Made by a program: the position numbers and the translations under genes. Source: Mycogone perniciosa (taxonomy: Eukaryota > Ascomycota > Sordariomycetes > Hypocreales > Hypocreaceae). From it: DNA of 64,000 nt. The notes under the pieces were generated by a model that saw nothing but the letters and a program-made list of their open reading frames with translations, did no database searches and was not told where the DNA came from. Shown piece by piece: positions 22,312 to 33,575 of this stretch; the stretch's first letter is position 1; every line of letters starts with the position of its first letter. The stretch lies in contig JAOALB010000051.1 of the NCBI GenBank assembly GCA_025331125.1, positions 186,001 to 250,000 on the forward strand. The letters are read 5' to 3'.

Positions 22312-23770
22312 TTACTTCATATTCTTCAACAGATACTTGACGCCAGCAAAGGCCTCCTCTCCGCTGGGCAGGATCTGGTTCGCCGGGAGGACAAAGCCGT
22401 ATCGGCCCGTATCCCGGAGCTCAGTCGTGAAGGTGTAGTCAGCCCTGACAACGTCATTTACATAGTCGACACTGCTGCCTGTTGCCTGGTAGATGGTCGA
22501 GCAGATCGGGCCGTAGCGGTAAGAAACGCCATGAACGGCTCGGATGGCATTGACAGTACCTTGGGCGAGAGACTGCAGCTCATTGTTGTTTGGCGCAACA
22601 GCATTGCAAGAGTACCCGTATGCTAGTAGAACTGTCGTTAGCCATGATACGGCTTATTGGTAGGCACGCAGGTAATGGGACTCACGGGTCATGAGGAGTT
22701 GGGAGTAAGAGTGGTAGTCGATGAACAGCTTGAGGCCTTGGGCGGTCTTAGTCTTCTGCAGGAAGGCAGACAAGGCCTTGTACTCTGGGGTATCACCAGC
22801 AGAAGTGCCCTTGAAGTCGTCTGCACAAGGATTAGTGGAAGCGCCTCCGCCAACCTCCCACTTATATGCCCAGTTTCGGTTGATATCGTGGCCAAGGCAT
22901 GAGCTGCCGGGGGTGGTCTGACGGTTCTTGCGCCACAGACGATTGGTCGTCTGGGTGTAAATGAAGCCTTCAATCGCGATCAGTACTCGAGCTGTTTCGA
23001 TGGATCCAGAGTCTGCATGGTGAATTCTTACCATCAGGGTTCACGACTGGGAAGAAATAGAAGTCGTACTTGTCCAGAAAACCGGTGATCTCGGAGTCGG
23101 AGCCGTAGCCAGTCAAAAGGGTGTGTCCGATGTACTCAACGACCTTGGCGGTAATCCATTCTCTGGCGTGTACGGTACCGTGGAACACCACGGCGGGCTT
23201 GCTACCCTTGCCGCCCTTTCCATACAAGTGAATGCCAGTGATTACGTTTCCTTGCAAGGAGGTTCCAGAGGTGACGATCTCTGAATTGGAAGGATATTGT
23301 GACTGGAGCTCCCTGAGCCATCCGAGGTGGTCGTTGTATGCATGATATGCGTTGAACCAGGTGATGTTGGCGAATTCAGCTGTGCAATTGGAGTTAGTAC
23401 ACTGCGGACCTCCTGCTCAATCATATCCCGCATCCTAATAAGACATACCGTCAGAGATGTGGAAGCTGGATTCCTCAGCAATTGAAACACCAAGATCCTC
23501 ATGCATGACGACGGGTTTCAAGTCACTGGTCTCCTTGTAGAACGCATCCAGCTGCTCCGGGTGAACAACAACATCTGCGTACACACCAGCCTTCTTGGCG
23601 CTCTTCCATGTCTGAAGATTCAACCTGTCAATAATATCATTGACCTTTTTGACATTGTTTCCGACAGGCACTCGGAAGACCTTGTATCCGTCATAGGACA
23701 CTTTCTGGGGCTGGATCACAACGGCCGAAGCAGCAGTCAGGAAGGCCGACAAAATAGCAAGAGACTTCAT
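22312..23770 (-). CDS. Secreted metallocarboxypeptidase, M14A family
   Basis: Four exons (23770-23449, 23379-23032, 22967-22686, 22622-22312) join in phase to 420 residues, the usual length for a pro-carboxypeptidase A. A signal peptide (MKSLAILSAFLTAASA) is followed by a propeptide with VFRVPVGNN and LDLW-like positions. The mature domain starts near residue 110 (FANITWFNAYHAYNDHLGWL). Zinc ligands are visible: His178 and Glu181 in HAREW and His309 in FIDYHSYSQ. The catalytic Glu is near 385 (FTTELRD), and the DINRNW and LLMTPYGY motifs are present. It removes C-terminal residues from extracellular peptides. Similar enzymes are secreted by insect-associated and nematode-associated fungi. The gene looks intact. 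Confidence 0.96.
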
Positions 23771-25364
23771 TGTGGAAGCGTACAGCGTGTTGACGTGTCG
23801 ATAAGTGCAACCGAACAATTCAACCAAATGTCCATGCCTTCTTATTTATACTCATTTGACGTTTGACCCCCTTGAAGCACCTGTATATAGATATTGAGAA
23901 CGCTTTACCCACTATGAGAAGGTCGCACTGTATGCATATTGTCAGGGAACTTGACCTTCAATGCACACATGTGATTGCCCCCTAATGGCGCAACTTGCAA
24001 GCGAGTGGTGCAACAATGTAACCCTATTAATAACGTTATTCGTATCCTGGCAACCTAAACACCCATAATTGAGGAGTAAAATCCCGATAGCTTATCAGAT
24101 GATGATTCCACCAGTAACATAACGCATATCCCGCATCGATCTATCCGTGGGGGTGACCCCGATCGTTATGAACTGCCGAATTGGATATGCGCAGCCGAGA
24201 CAAAGGAGCGTCTGCCTTTCGCATTGACTGACCTGCCATAAAGGATTGGGACTTTTGGGGGCTGTAAACGGCAGCGCAGCTTATCAGGCAATGTAGCACG
24301 ATGGCGGAATCAATCGCTTCCTGGACTTACTAAGAAATCTGCGTCTAGAACATCGCCGAACGGGGAGATTGCATTGGTTTGTGATGGACCAAACAAATGT
24401 CGTTATTGAAGATATGGATGGTCAGTTTGCTACAGATAGCATGTCAGTTCTGGGTTTTTCTCCTGCAAGCATTAGTAAGATGGTTTGGCCGAGAGGCCAA
24501 TCGTCAACACAGGCATCGTGTTCGCACGCGCAGGCCCAGATTCTTCTTTTGCCAACTTCAGCTCTCATATTTCAATCCTTCTTCATCTTATTATTATATT
24601 AGGGTCGAGATTTACAGCTTACGGACCTGCTCATGAGCTGGACTATCAACGGTTTGAGTCACATTGATGTCCGCGAATCCCCTCGTTGTTATTTCGCACA
24701 TTCAAGTGGTATGATGTCGATGCACTTTACAAAACAACTAATCAGCCATGTTCATCCCATCATTTAATACGCAGGCATTCACCCGATTAATATTCATCTT
24801 CGGTCTCATGAAATATGTTAATGTAGCGGCCAAGGTTGACTTATTCTCTTGAGAAAACATGGGCCTGTGTTTTGTCATCTCTGCCTAGTCTCGCTTTTTG
24901 CAGCTACAAGTCTGTGACCTTTTACTGTAATGCTTCTATGCATCCATGAGGCGTTGCGAGCGATTCATCGCACCGTACATACATAGATGATTTGTGTGAG
25001 TGGGTCGCTATTGGACCTATCTATAGACGACTAACATGCGTTTGATCAGAGGGCATTTTGGTCGCTATGTGATCCCTACTCTTAAAAGTTCCGAAATACT
25101 ACTGGCTAAGAATGAACCGCGGGATACTAGTATTCATATCCCGGTTTGATGGAGATGATAGCCGTCATACTAAGCATGTTGGTTGGGGCATGATCGTGCC
25201 TTGACTATTCATGAATAGCCCGAACTAGCACATCATATTGTTGGTAGTTGGACTGAAGCAAACAATTCTATCTCAGGCTTTTTTATCCCATTCTGAACTT
25301 CCTTCCTCCTTTACTGTCATATTTCTAAACCTTTAATGCCGCTAAACCAACGGATTGATTGGAC
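23771..25364. other. AT-rich intergenic stretch
   Basis: About 1.6 kb between two divergent genes holds no protein family that I recognise in any frame. Near 24410-24600 a few overlapping short frames exist, but they look like chance. The last 100 bp before 25365 are pyrimidine-rich, consistent with a promoter or 5' UTR. Confidence 0.5.
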
Positions 25365-26297
25365 ATGATGTCGCAATTGGCCAGTTACTCAAGGTTGGAA
25401 AATCATGACGATGAATCGATGAAGCCAAGGCCTGAGGGGAAATGGAACTATACCCAGATGCTATGGAGGGTGTTGATAGATGCCTGTGTCGTCATTCTCG
25501 TTGTGGTTCTCATTCACACAGTCGTCTTGCCCGTCTTTGACTCCCCACAGCCAATTGGATATCATCGACTCCCGGCCAGTAAGGTAATGAGCTCTCAATT
25601 CTGAGACACAGAAGTCTGACTCTCAGGCGTGTAGAATTACGCCACGCACCTCAAGAAGTTGTGAGATTTGAGGCCAACTGGAAATTTGATTGGGCATCAA
25701 ATGGTTCCGAGGCTGCTTGGAAGGCTCTGATTCCTAGTAAGTTCTGAAAGCGCGCGTACAGGATATTAAGATCACGGTGTTTCGAGGTTAACCATACATA
25801 AATAGAGGGACGGGGCTACGTTCTGGTAGACCATTCATCAAGGGGCAAACTCAAGCCAGGCATTTCCGCGACAGAAACGGCCGATGGATACGCACTGTCG
25901 GCGTTTCACCAAGTACACTGCCTGGTAAGCCTTTTCAACATGCTGCCATATTGTAATGAAGAGACTCATTCAATTTCCTAAACCCCAGGCAATGCTCCAA
26001 ACTGCACTCTACACATTTCGCGACGCCTCGTTACAGGGTCACGGGGCCTCACCAAAGTCGAAAGGCCATGCCAGCCACAAGTTCGAGATGGATCACATTG
26101 ATCATTGCATTGACTATCTTCGCCAAGCAATCATGTGTGCAGCAGATCCAGCGGTTGAGTCTGCTGTAGTAAGCGAGGATGGGTCGCGCGTAACGGTTGA
26201 CGGATGGGGATCAGAACACCAATGTCGAAGCTGGGATGAGCTGGTTGCTTTCGCCCTACGCGAGAGATATAGAGATGATCAGGAAATTTTCATCTAA
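25365..26297 (+). CDS. UstYa-like (DUF3328) membrane oxidase-type protein
   Basis: Four exons (25365-25578, 25635-25736, 25806-25924, 25989-26297) join in phase to 247 residues. A short N-terminal cytosolic part is followed by one membrane anchor (about residues 34-57, LIDACVVILVVVLIHTVVLP). Then come the region EVVRFEANWKFDW...AAWKALIP and GRGYVLVD. Two hallmark motifs follow: HQVHCL at 140-145 and HIDHC at 181-185. These HxxHC pairs define the UstYa family, whose members oxidise and cyclise ribosomal peptides (ustiloxin, cyclochlorotine type) or modify other metabolites. No precursor peptide or companion UstYb, methyltransferase or tyrosinase is seen next to it. Its substrate is therefore open. 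Confidence 0.93.
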
Positions 26298-26531
26298 AGA
26301 TCTATGAGCACCAACTTGGCAGACACTTGGTTGCTTGGACTAGTAGCACAATGATGACAGTATCTCAACCAACGTGCGATACGAGTGCTGGTGTAATGGG
26401 GCCGTCGCCGTCCATTCTAAGAGCACTCTATGAAGCATCACCCCCAGCATTCGATGGATGTATTTATTCAATATTAATAGAGTTCTTCTTCGAGGTACTC
26501 TAGGTATCTGCATTGGAATTACGTGTTTGCT

Positions 26532-28157
26532 CTATGCCACTGTTCCCAGGGCTCCCATGGTGATGGTAGAACATGGAGCGTCGTACTCGGAGGGTTTCAC
26601 AAACTGCGCTTCGGGTTCGTTGTCTTTGCCAAGTATAATGAGCGATTCGGCATTCTGCTCGAAGTTGGGCCAACCGATACTGTTCAGCCCAGACAGCGGG
26701 TTGTCAGAAAAGGTATACCAGGCATGCTGCATCAGCTTCGTGAGCTTCCTCTGGTCTGGCGACGCCGGCAGGCCGCTGACGTCCTCTGAAGCACTAAAGA
26801 TCATATGTAGGTCCACACCATGGTATGCGCCGCTGGTGGAATAGAGACGCGTGTTATCCCAATCGGCGAAGTAGCGATATGCCCAAGAGGGTACGCCATG
26901 GTTGCGGCGCGCGTTGGCCTGGAAGGACACAGGACAGGTGAAAGATTCGAGAAGAAATGTCTCCACCTGCAGAAGAGTAGGTATAATTCCGTTGGCAAAA
27001 GCGGGAATGCGGTAGTAACCATCCTCGTTGTTATTGTTTCCGAAAAGGATAGGCAGCCTAGCAAAGCTCCCATAATCTGTTCGGTTGATATAGTCGGAAA
27101 ACACGATTTCGTCATCCGGGACGGGATAGAAGGCTGGAATACCCCTCAATACACTCGTACTTGGTGAAGGCCTGACGGTAGCTGCGGCGGCCTTGAGATC
27201 TTTCCAGCTCGCCTTTCGCACGCAAGCCATAACATCGGGAGCTTGGGTACAGTTAACGACAGCGACAACAGTGTTCCAGTTCTTCTCAGGGACGCCAGGT
27301 TTGTTGAAAGGAAAGCTCAAGGCGTTTCCAGAAGAGGCGATGATACCATTGACGATAGGGTTCTTCGTATATGCGTAGGGCCAGAAGTCCACTGATGCGC
27401 CGCCTGAGGATTGGCCAGAGATGGTGATCTTATTTGGATTACCTCCAAATCGCTTGATGTTATCGCGAATCCACTCGACGGCAGCCCGCTGATCGCGAAG
27501 ACCGAGATTCTGGGGTTGACCAGGAGCACCTGGGAAGCCAAAGAAATTGATGCGGTAGTTGACCGTGACGACCACGATATCCTCGGCATCCGCAAAATAT
27601 TTGCCGGTGTAAAAAGGACTGTTCGTATTTCCGATAGAGAATCCTACAGCCGGCTCAGTATAATTCGGACAATGGTTGCCGCCGTTTCAATCCTTACGTC
27701 CACCGTAGAAGAAGACCAAGACAGGCTTGCTCGCCTTTACAGAATTCTTGGTCGCTTTAGACCAGATGTTCAGAGTAAGACAATCCTCGCTCTGCGGCGT
27801 GCCAGCAGCAGACGAAAAGTAATTGACAATCTGCTGTGCCTGGGGCGTGAAGTCAGGATAATTGACTGGCCTCGACGGGGTAAGCGGACAATCGAATCCA
27901 AAGTTGGTGGCCTCGTATGGCTTTGTGTCATTGATCTTCTGTGGTGGCGCGAATCGCAAGTCGCCGATCGGAGGTTTCGCATACGGGATACCCAAGTATT
28001 CGATCACACTTGGCGAGTTGGAGGCCAGATGGCCGGTGATAGGGCCATTGGACGTGGACACTGTAATAAACTTGCCAGTGTTACATGTCGTTCCTGGAGC
28101 AGCCAAAGCGACGGCAGCTCCAAGGATGAGCGCTGCCCATTCTGTGAAGAAGCGCAT
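26532..28157 (-). CDS. Secreted type B carboxylesterase/lipase
   Basis: Exons 28157-27698 and 27643-26532 join across a 54-nt intron to 523 residues. The ATG at 28157 gives a signal peptide (MRFFTEWAALILGAAVALA). Family landmarks are ITGHLAS...YLGIPYAKPPIGDLRFAPP, SEDCLTLNIW, the oxyanion region FFYGGRFSIGNTNSPFY spanning the splice site, VVTVNYRINFFGFPG, and the nucleophile elbow SGQSSGGAS. GVDLHMIF near the C-terminus probably carries the catalytic His. The oxyanion motif reads GGR, where many relatives have GGG. It is an extracellular serine esterase for lipids or plant/insect esters. It is convergent with the UstYa-like gene, 234 bp apart. Confidence 0.94.
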
Positions 28158-29375
28158 GGCGATGACCACGACGATGATGGTTCTTCATAGAAGGTGAGTT
28201 TCTGTTGGGTGCCAGCGCACGGAAATACTCAACGTATTCTGACGTATTTTACCCCTGGCTACATCAATGTCGAGGCGCATAACGTGTCCCGAAGCAGAAG
28301 GCTGTTCCGGGTTTATCTCCGCCATGTCAACAGCCATACAACGTCTCAGTGACACGAGCTCTACAGCTCCATGGTGATGTGAGAACGATTCGATGGTCAC
28401 TTTGACGTGCAGTCAGGTTGACAGGGCAACGGGGGCAACAGGGGTTTCGATTTTCTTCAACAGCGCAATTTCCGACGTTACTTACTCGTACGAAGTAGAT
28501 TCAAGGCTCACCTGATGGATAATACAATACAATAAGAAGTACGGAGTACGGAGTACTCCGTATCTATCTAGTATACACTACTAGGTATGGAGGACCGGGT
28601 CTGAAGTGACTCTTTTGTCATTCAAGGAAGAATGCTTGCGATCCATGCAAATGGAAATTGCTCACTAGCCACTCCTCCATATTACTATATTAGAGGCTGG
28701 AGTCAACCGTAACTTCGCTTGGCCTTCAGCCTGTCGTCAGCACTACTCTCCATGCTTCGTAATGAGGCCCCAATGAGTGAATGAGTGCCAACACCCTCAC
28801 CATCCACTCGTAGTATCCTTGGGAGGAAGCCATCTCACATCGACTACGGAGTACGGAGTACGGTAATGGCCCCTCAAACGCTAGCAGCCTCAATACCGGC
28901 AAATTCACATCTGCGCGCGCCGATATCTACCTGTCCCATACCATTGGTATGGTCCTCGTACTCGTACCTTTAGATGTTCAAGACTCCACTCTCACGCACC
29001 TCATGATCTCCAATACGACGAACGTTAATTTGGCACGATTGCCACTACTGTCACGCTTTCCACAAGCTCGCCTGAACTGGTATAGCCAGTGACATAATCT
29101 GCTTCTAATAGTTCAACGACCCTGGCTGATTCAAGAGCGTCAGCGAACAAATACTCCCTCATCTCTAGAGGGAAAAAAAAGATAGGCAGATGTTCGAGGA
29201 GACTTCTGCTTTCATCATTATGTTTGGCGCGACTGTCTTGGCGATGTAGGCTGTCACCTTACAGCCCACATACTACTGGTACTTCTTGACTCACCACACT
29301 CATATCCCTCATCATCATCATCATCAGGAAATGCTCACCGTCTCTGCTGGCTAAACTGGTGATTGGCGGCCAAGC
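28158..29375. other. Intergenic promoter region with palindromic words
   Basis: This 1.2 kb region separates divergent start codons of the esterase and the PTH11-like gene. It has a perfect 16-bp palindrome, TACGGAGTACTCCGTA, at 28547-28562 in a run of tandem TACGGAG units, and another tandem copy at about 28844-28862. No supported gene is present. Confidence 0.6.
28536..28564. repeat. Tandem GTACGGA units forming a palindrome
   Basis: Two direct units of GTACGGA are followed by the inverted unit, giving the perfect inverted repeat TACGGAGTACTCCGTA. It is the best example of the word family found across the intergenic DNA of this window. Confidence 0.85.
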
Positions 29376-30658
29376 ATGGGGACGAGGGGCATGGGCTTCC
29401 CTACGGCTGGGGTGGAAAATCATGGGTGGCAGCTGTACATCACATCTTTGGTCATGATCATTTTAGCTGGTCTGGTCGTAATTGCGAGATGTGCGAGCCG
29501 TTTCTATTTCCACAAGTTTGGATGGGACGATACCTTCGTTGCTCTCTCGTTGGTAAGTCTACTTGTTGTCTGCTGGTTCCGATCCGGTGCATCCCACATG
29601 TCGGAAGACTGAACTGACTCCGTCTCCGTCTGTCTTAAGGCATTTTCCATTGTCCTTTCTGTGACTATTCAGCTCTCTATACAGAATGGATACGGTATGC
29701 ATAAAGCCGACCTGACAAAGGAGGAACTTAGAACGGCCCTCAAATTCTTCTTTATTGCACAAACGCCGTACAAGGTGGTTATCTGTCTCAACAAGGTAGC
29801 CGCTATTCTGCTGTATATGCGCATCTTCGTGACGACCAACTTCTACATTGCCAGCTACTTGGTAATGGGAATCGTTGTGGCCTGGAGCATTGGCTCAACT
29901 GCAGCAACGATCTGGCAATGTGTGCCAATCGCAGGCGCATGGGATAAGTCGATCCAGGCGACTTGCATCAACTCGAACGTCTTCTGGGTGGCTTACGCTG
30001 TCATGAACGTTGTAACGGACGTCATGGTTCTAGTACTTCCTATTCCACCAATACTATCACTGTATCTTGGGACCCGTCAAAAAATAATGCTGTGCTGCAT
30101 CTTCCTAATGGGTGGCTTGTGAGTCTATCCCTCTGGTTCGCGTCGCCATTGCTAATCGTTTCTGTCGTCCCCAGTGTTACCGTGACGTCCATTCTCAGAG
30201 CGACGGTGGTGAGGGACTCGATCGAAAACAAGGCAGATATCACATGGAATTTCATCAATCGCGGCATATGGACGCTCATCGAGGCAAACTTGGGCATCAT
30301 CAGTGCCTGTCTCCCGGTGCTTAAGCAGCCCTTGGCCCGACTATTCCCTAGAATCTTTGGATCGACGCTGAAAGGCTCATCCTACTATACTGATAAAAAG
30401 AACAGAAGTGAAGGGGCATTCAATCTTTCAAACCTCCCAGCCCAGGAGTCACACCCTGCCATGTGGCGTGGTACAATTCGCAGCCGCCAGGTCATATCCA
30501 TCTCTGGTCCCGAGACGCCTGCGAGGAAGAGCGATGAGCAGCTCATCATCGGTGATTTCTTGAAGGACAGCGATGGCGGGTCCGCTAGACAGGGCTTACG
30601 CGGCATTTCAAAAACGGTGGAGGTAGTGAGAACTTCATTTCATGAGGATGAACGATAG
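29376..30658 (+). CDS. PTH11-like rhodopsin-domain integral membrane protein
   Basis: Three exons (29376-29552, 29640-30118, 30175-30658) join to 379 residues. The sequence shows seven hydrophobic segments: YITSLVMIILAGLVVIARCASR with FGWDDTFVALSL after it, AFSIVLSVTIQLSI, the KFFFIAQTPYKVVICLNKVAAILLYMRIF pair, GIVVAWSIGSTAATIWQCVPI, NVFWVAYAVMNVVTDVMVLVLPIPPI, CCIFLMGGFVTVTSILR, and WTLIEANLGIISACLPVLKQPL. The WDD after TM1, the Q-C-x-P loop, the D in TM5 and the E-x-N-x-G-I-I motif in TM7 are typical of the fungal rhodopsin-like (SAT4/PTH11-related) family. A long cytosolic Ser-rich tail follows. No CFEM domain is present. It is a possible plasma-membrane sensor; the ligand is unknown. Confidence 0.92.
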
Positions 30659-30708
30659 TAATTAGCAATTATTTGCCAGGCAGATCATCTCCGTCATCCA
30701 TGCGCCCT

Positions 30709-31865
30709 TCAGCTGGCCGAGCCCCATCGAGTAATAGCAAGTGAATACGCTGAGGGGGGTAAGCCCATCAACTTTTCCGAGACAAACTGGCAATGCACAG
30801 CTTCAGGGATCGGCTCGAGTGAGACTTGGGATTTGTGTTTGTTCTGTGAAAGCATCAGTTATTGTCAACCCACCAAAAGCAGATCTACCAGGTGGAATGT
30901 GTCATACCTTGATTACATCTGCAACCTTTGCAATGTCATCCCTTAGCACCTCCCATTGTCCCCATACAATTGAGATATCCCCTGCTGGCAAGTCTTCATA
31001 CCAGCTTTCCTCCAGTTGAATGGCTGGTGTCAGCCATGGGCTCTCAAGCTTGACTTCAGGATCGTGATTGGCCTCGATAACCCCCCAGGTGTGCTTCAAC
31101 ATGTCTGGCTTGACGAGATCTTTGTCGCTGTTCTCTGTGAATGACGCAGCATCGGTGACAACAGGACCTGACGGCGACACGAGCAACACTCTTCCCAGCC
31201 TGTCTCCAGCCGGGAAAGATATGGGGTCAACTTTGGGATGGGGGTGCTTGAAGTGAAGCAAAGACGCAATGATGAGAGTTCCGCCAGCACTATCTCCAAA
31301 GAGATCAACCTAAAACTCCGTTAGGCGAGGTAAGTGTCAGTAGTTGGGGAGTAGCATACATCCTCGGTCTTCCGGTCCTTGGTAAGACGCTCAATAAATC
31401 GCACTGCCTGGTTAACTTGGGCAGGGTAAGGCTCCTTGCCGCAAACATCTGTTTTCGAGTAAGCATTAGCGACTGTAACCTGGGACCAAAGACCTGGGAA
31501 GTTTTCAGGTCGCTCTCTCACCATACGACAAGATGGCCAAAGCAACGTCATCGTCCAGCTCTTTACGGGCTGTATAGACGTCATATGCCATCTTCACTTG
31601 CGCCAGAGACGTATAGTGCACAAGCCCGCCACCCGGGATGTACCCAAGCACCTTTTTTGCTGTGAGTGATCCAAACCAGCCGACTGAGCCACCTACAACC
31701 TGTTGCTCGATGACTTCGGGCTCTTTGAGCTCAGCAGTCAGCTGCTGGTACTTCTTTATGGTGGGCACATCAAGCGCCAAAAGCTTCCTATGGGAATGGG
31801 AAACCGGTTAGATGATAGGCCACTAGAAACTAGACAGTAAAAAGTACCTACATCATGTCTGCCAT
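30709..31865 (-). CDS. Alpha/beta hydrolase fold-3 (Say1/DUF2424-like)
   Basis: Five exons (31865-31852, 31787-31522, 31448-31360, 31309-30908, 30843-30709) join in phase to 301 residues. Order of motifs: KKVLGYIPGGGLVHYTS (oxyanion-hole region), AILSYDVCGKEPYPAQVNQAVRFIERL, the nucleophile elbow VDLFGDSAGGTLIIASLL, SPWLTPA, ISIVWGQWEVLRDDI with the acid residue, and in the last exon a His (IPEAVHCQFV) fitting the catalytic His. Without the last intron the product would stop after VIKV and lack that His. The family deacetylates or de-esterifies sterols and small esters. The HGGG motif is replaced by PGGG here. The gene is tail to tail with the PTH11-like gene, about 50 bp apart. Confidence 0.88.
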
Positions 31866-33271
31866 TTTGATTTGGTGTGGATCTGAGAGACTACTTGTCA
31901 CCCTGTATATTTGAGAGCTTGGTATGGAGTAGTAGTTTCAAGAGTTCTTGAGGAAGCGAGGATAATTATATACGATGAAGTTCCAACTAGTATCTACGTG
32001 AGAGTAGGAATAATGGGACTAGTACTACTCGTAATGCCATGGAATCCTTTAGGATTTAATGCTACCTCTGTCTAATTGGGTTAGCCGACGGACTTTGACA
32101 TTGTATCCATGGACTTTGAACCTCTGCCGGACTTCAGGATGTCCGTGGACATTTAATTGTTCTGTGGCAACAGCGTTTGCGGAGTACAGGCTGAGGTGAG
32201 ACATGCCAGGATGCAAGATTACCGCCACGTTGCGTCAAGGTATACTTCGTATAGTTATACCTTACCTAAATATAGTACGGAGTAGTATATCCATTTACTC
32301 CCAGACAAAAGATACATAGACATTTCTCTGGGGATGGTTTAATAGGCAGATAATTTTAGAAAACTGTTTGTAGTGATCTCAATATCATTTTATATTTTTA
32401 ATCCTGTATCAACTTACCAATAATGAACCCAAATAATGCTTATGAGTGCAACATGCGTCGCTGACCAACCTCTTAGTAGTACTCCGTAATATTCCACATT
32501 CTGCTCAATTCTTACCGAGTTCAGAAATTAAAAAGAGCATACCTACAGTGTCTTTGGACATATTCTTCTTCAATGAAGCCACGTAATTCAAGGCTCTTTA
32601 CTGCCCCAACCAGTGACCAATATGGGGATTATGTCTAATAAATAATAGGTAAGTTCTGCTACTGCGGAGTACGTGACGGCGGAATTTGTAGTCGTTCACT
32701 GTCGGCAGTCCACCGTTGATCCTCCTCGTACATCTTACTCGTATCTAATTATCCGCAGCATCGGAGTTTTTCACATTGAGGGGCATCGCAGGTCTTGGAT
32801 TCCATAGTCGGGGATTTCATAGGAGTAAATAGAAACATCAGAATAAGCGATCATGGAAAATACGTCCATGAATTACTAGCCTACGGGTACATGTTAGCTT
32901 TCCTTTGAAGTCGACTCCTACACTCGCACCACATACATATATCCCTTCATCTCAACCATGTCCACCTACTCGTAGGTAATTTATTCACAATCAAATGAGC
33001 CATCTGAGTGCACTGGATGTCCCGGTTATTGTAGGCTCAAGTAATCCCGCACATCAAATGATGGTCAATGTCCGAGATCCGACTTCGGTCATCATGCATA
33101 AAATACCCGCTCATATTGAGGGGTTAAAACGATGATGCTTCGGTAACCTCGAAACATTTTCCCTTTGCAAACTTTTCAACAGTGTTCAACCAACTTCTAT
33201 CTACCAATCCTTCCACTAAACGAAAAAAGAAAACACCTACCTATTGGTACGAGGCTTGCCTCCAAGGAGCC
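31866..33271. other. AT-rich intergenic stretch between divergent genes
   Basis: About 1.4 kb contains no recognised gene. It includes words of the TACGGAGTA family near 32276, 32480 and 32665. The distal part is the promoter of the thiamine gene, and its transcript start probably lies near 33100-33200. Confidence 0.5.
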
Positions 33272-33436
33272 ATGTCACTTTTCGCAATGGAACTATCCAA
33301 AGATCGAGGTAACGTAGACTGGGAAAGCAACCGGGTGTTCAATTCTGCACCGCTGTGCCATTTCCTCCCAACGACGTTTTGCAATGGACAGAAGCTCGTT
33401 GCAATTACGTTGACTGGAAGGGAAATGTCACGGTAG
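33272..33436 (+). other. Upstream open reading frame in THI5 leader
   Basis: ATG 33272 opens a frame of 54 codons if the leader intron is retained, ending at TAG 33434-33436 inside the riboswitch P3 arm. If the intron 33309-33540 is removed, the same ATG gives a 13-residue peptide ending just before the main start. This arrangement parallels NMT1 of Neurospora, where splicing choice changes uORF content. Confidence 0.5.
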
Positions 33437-33540
33437 GGCAAATTGATCTGAGAAATACCGGCGAACTTGATCTGGATAATACCAGCGAAAGGATTTGCTT
33501 CTTAGGACTTCCCAATCCCCCAATCCGTCCGTGTGTGCAG
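33309..33540 (+). other. Probable 5' UTR intron containing the riboswitch
   Basis: A GTAACG donor at 33309 and an acceptor ending GTGTGTGCAG at 33540 bracket the aptamer. A second acceptor (CTTGTAG, ending near 33554) is possible. The location fits fungal TPP riboswitch genes, where ligand binding controls splicing. The splice sites are inferred from sequence only. Confidence 0.55.
33323..33502 (+). promoter_or_regulatory. TPP (thiamine pyrophosphate) riboswitch
   Basis: The conserved aptamer core is readable. CTGAGA (33449-33454) is followed by AATACCGG, GAACTTGATCTGG, ATAATA and CCAGCG. P1 pairs AAGCAA (33325-33330) with TTGCTT (33495-33500). P2 pairs CCGG (33331-33334) with CCGG after AATA. 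P3 starts TCAATT (33339-33344) and closes with AATTGA before CTGAGA. P3 is greatly extended by a second stem of GTGCCATTTCC with GGAAATGTCAC (10 of 11 pairs). P5 is CTGG/CCAG around ATAATA. Extended P3 arms are known in fungal TPP riboswitches. It lies upstream of the THI5-type gene it should repress when thiamine is plentiful. Confidence 0.95.
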
Positions 33541-33575
33541 ACTAACCCTTGTAGCTCTTTGCTTGATCATCCAAC

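Noticed and set aside
27411..28190. A 259-codon plus-strand frame across the carboxylesterase
   Set aside because: It lies antisense to a clear esterase coding sequence and is rich in Arg/Asp, as shadow frames are.
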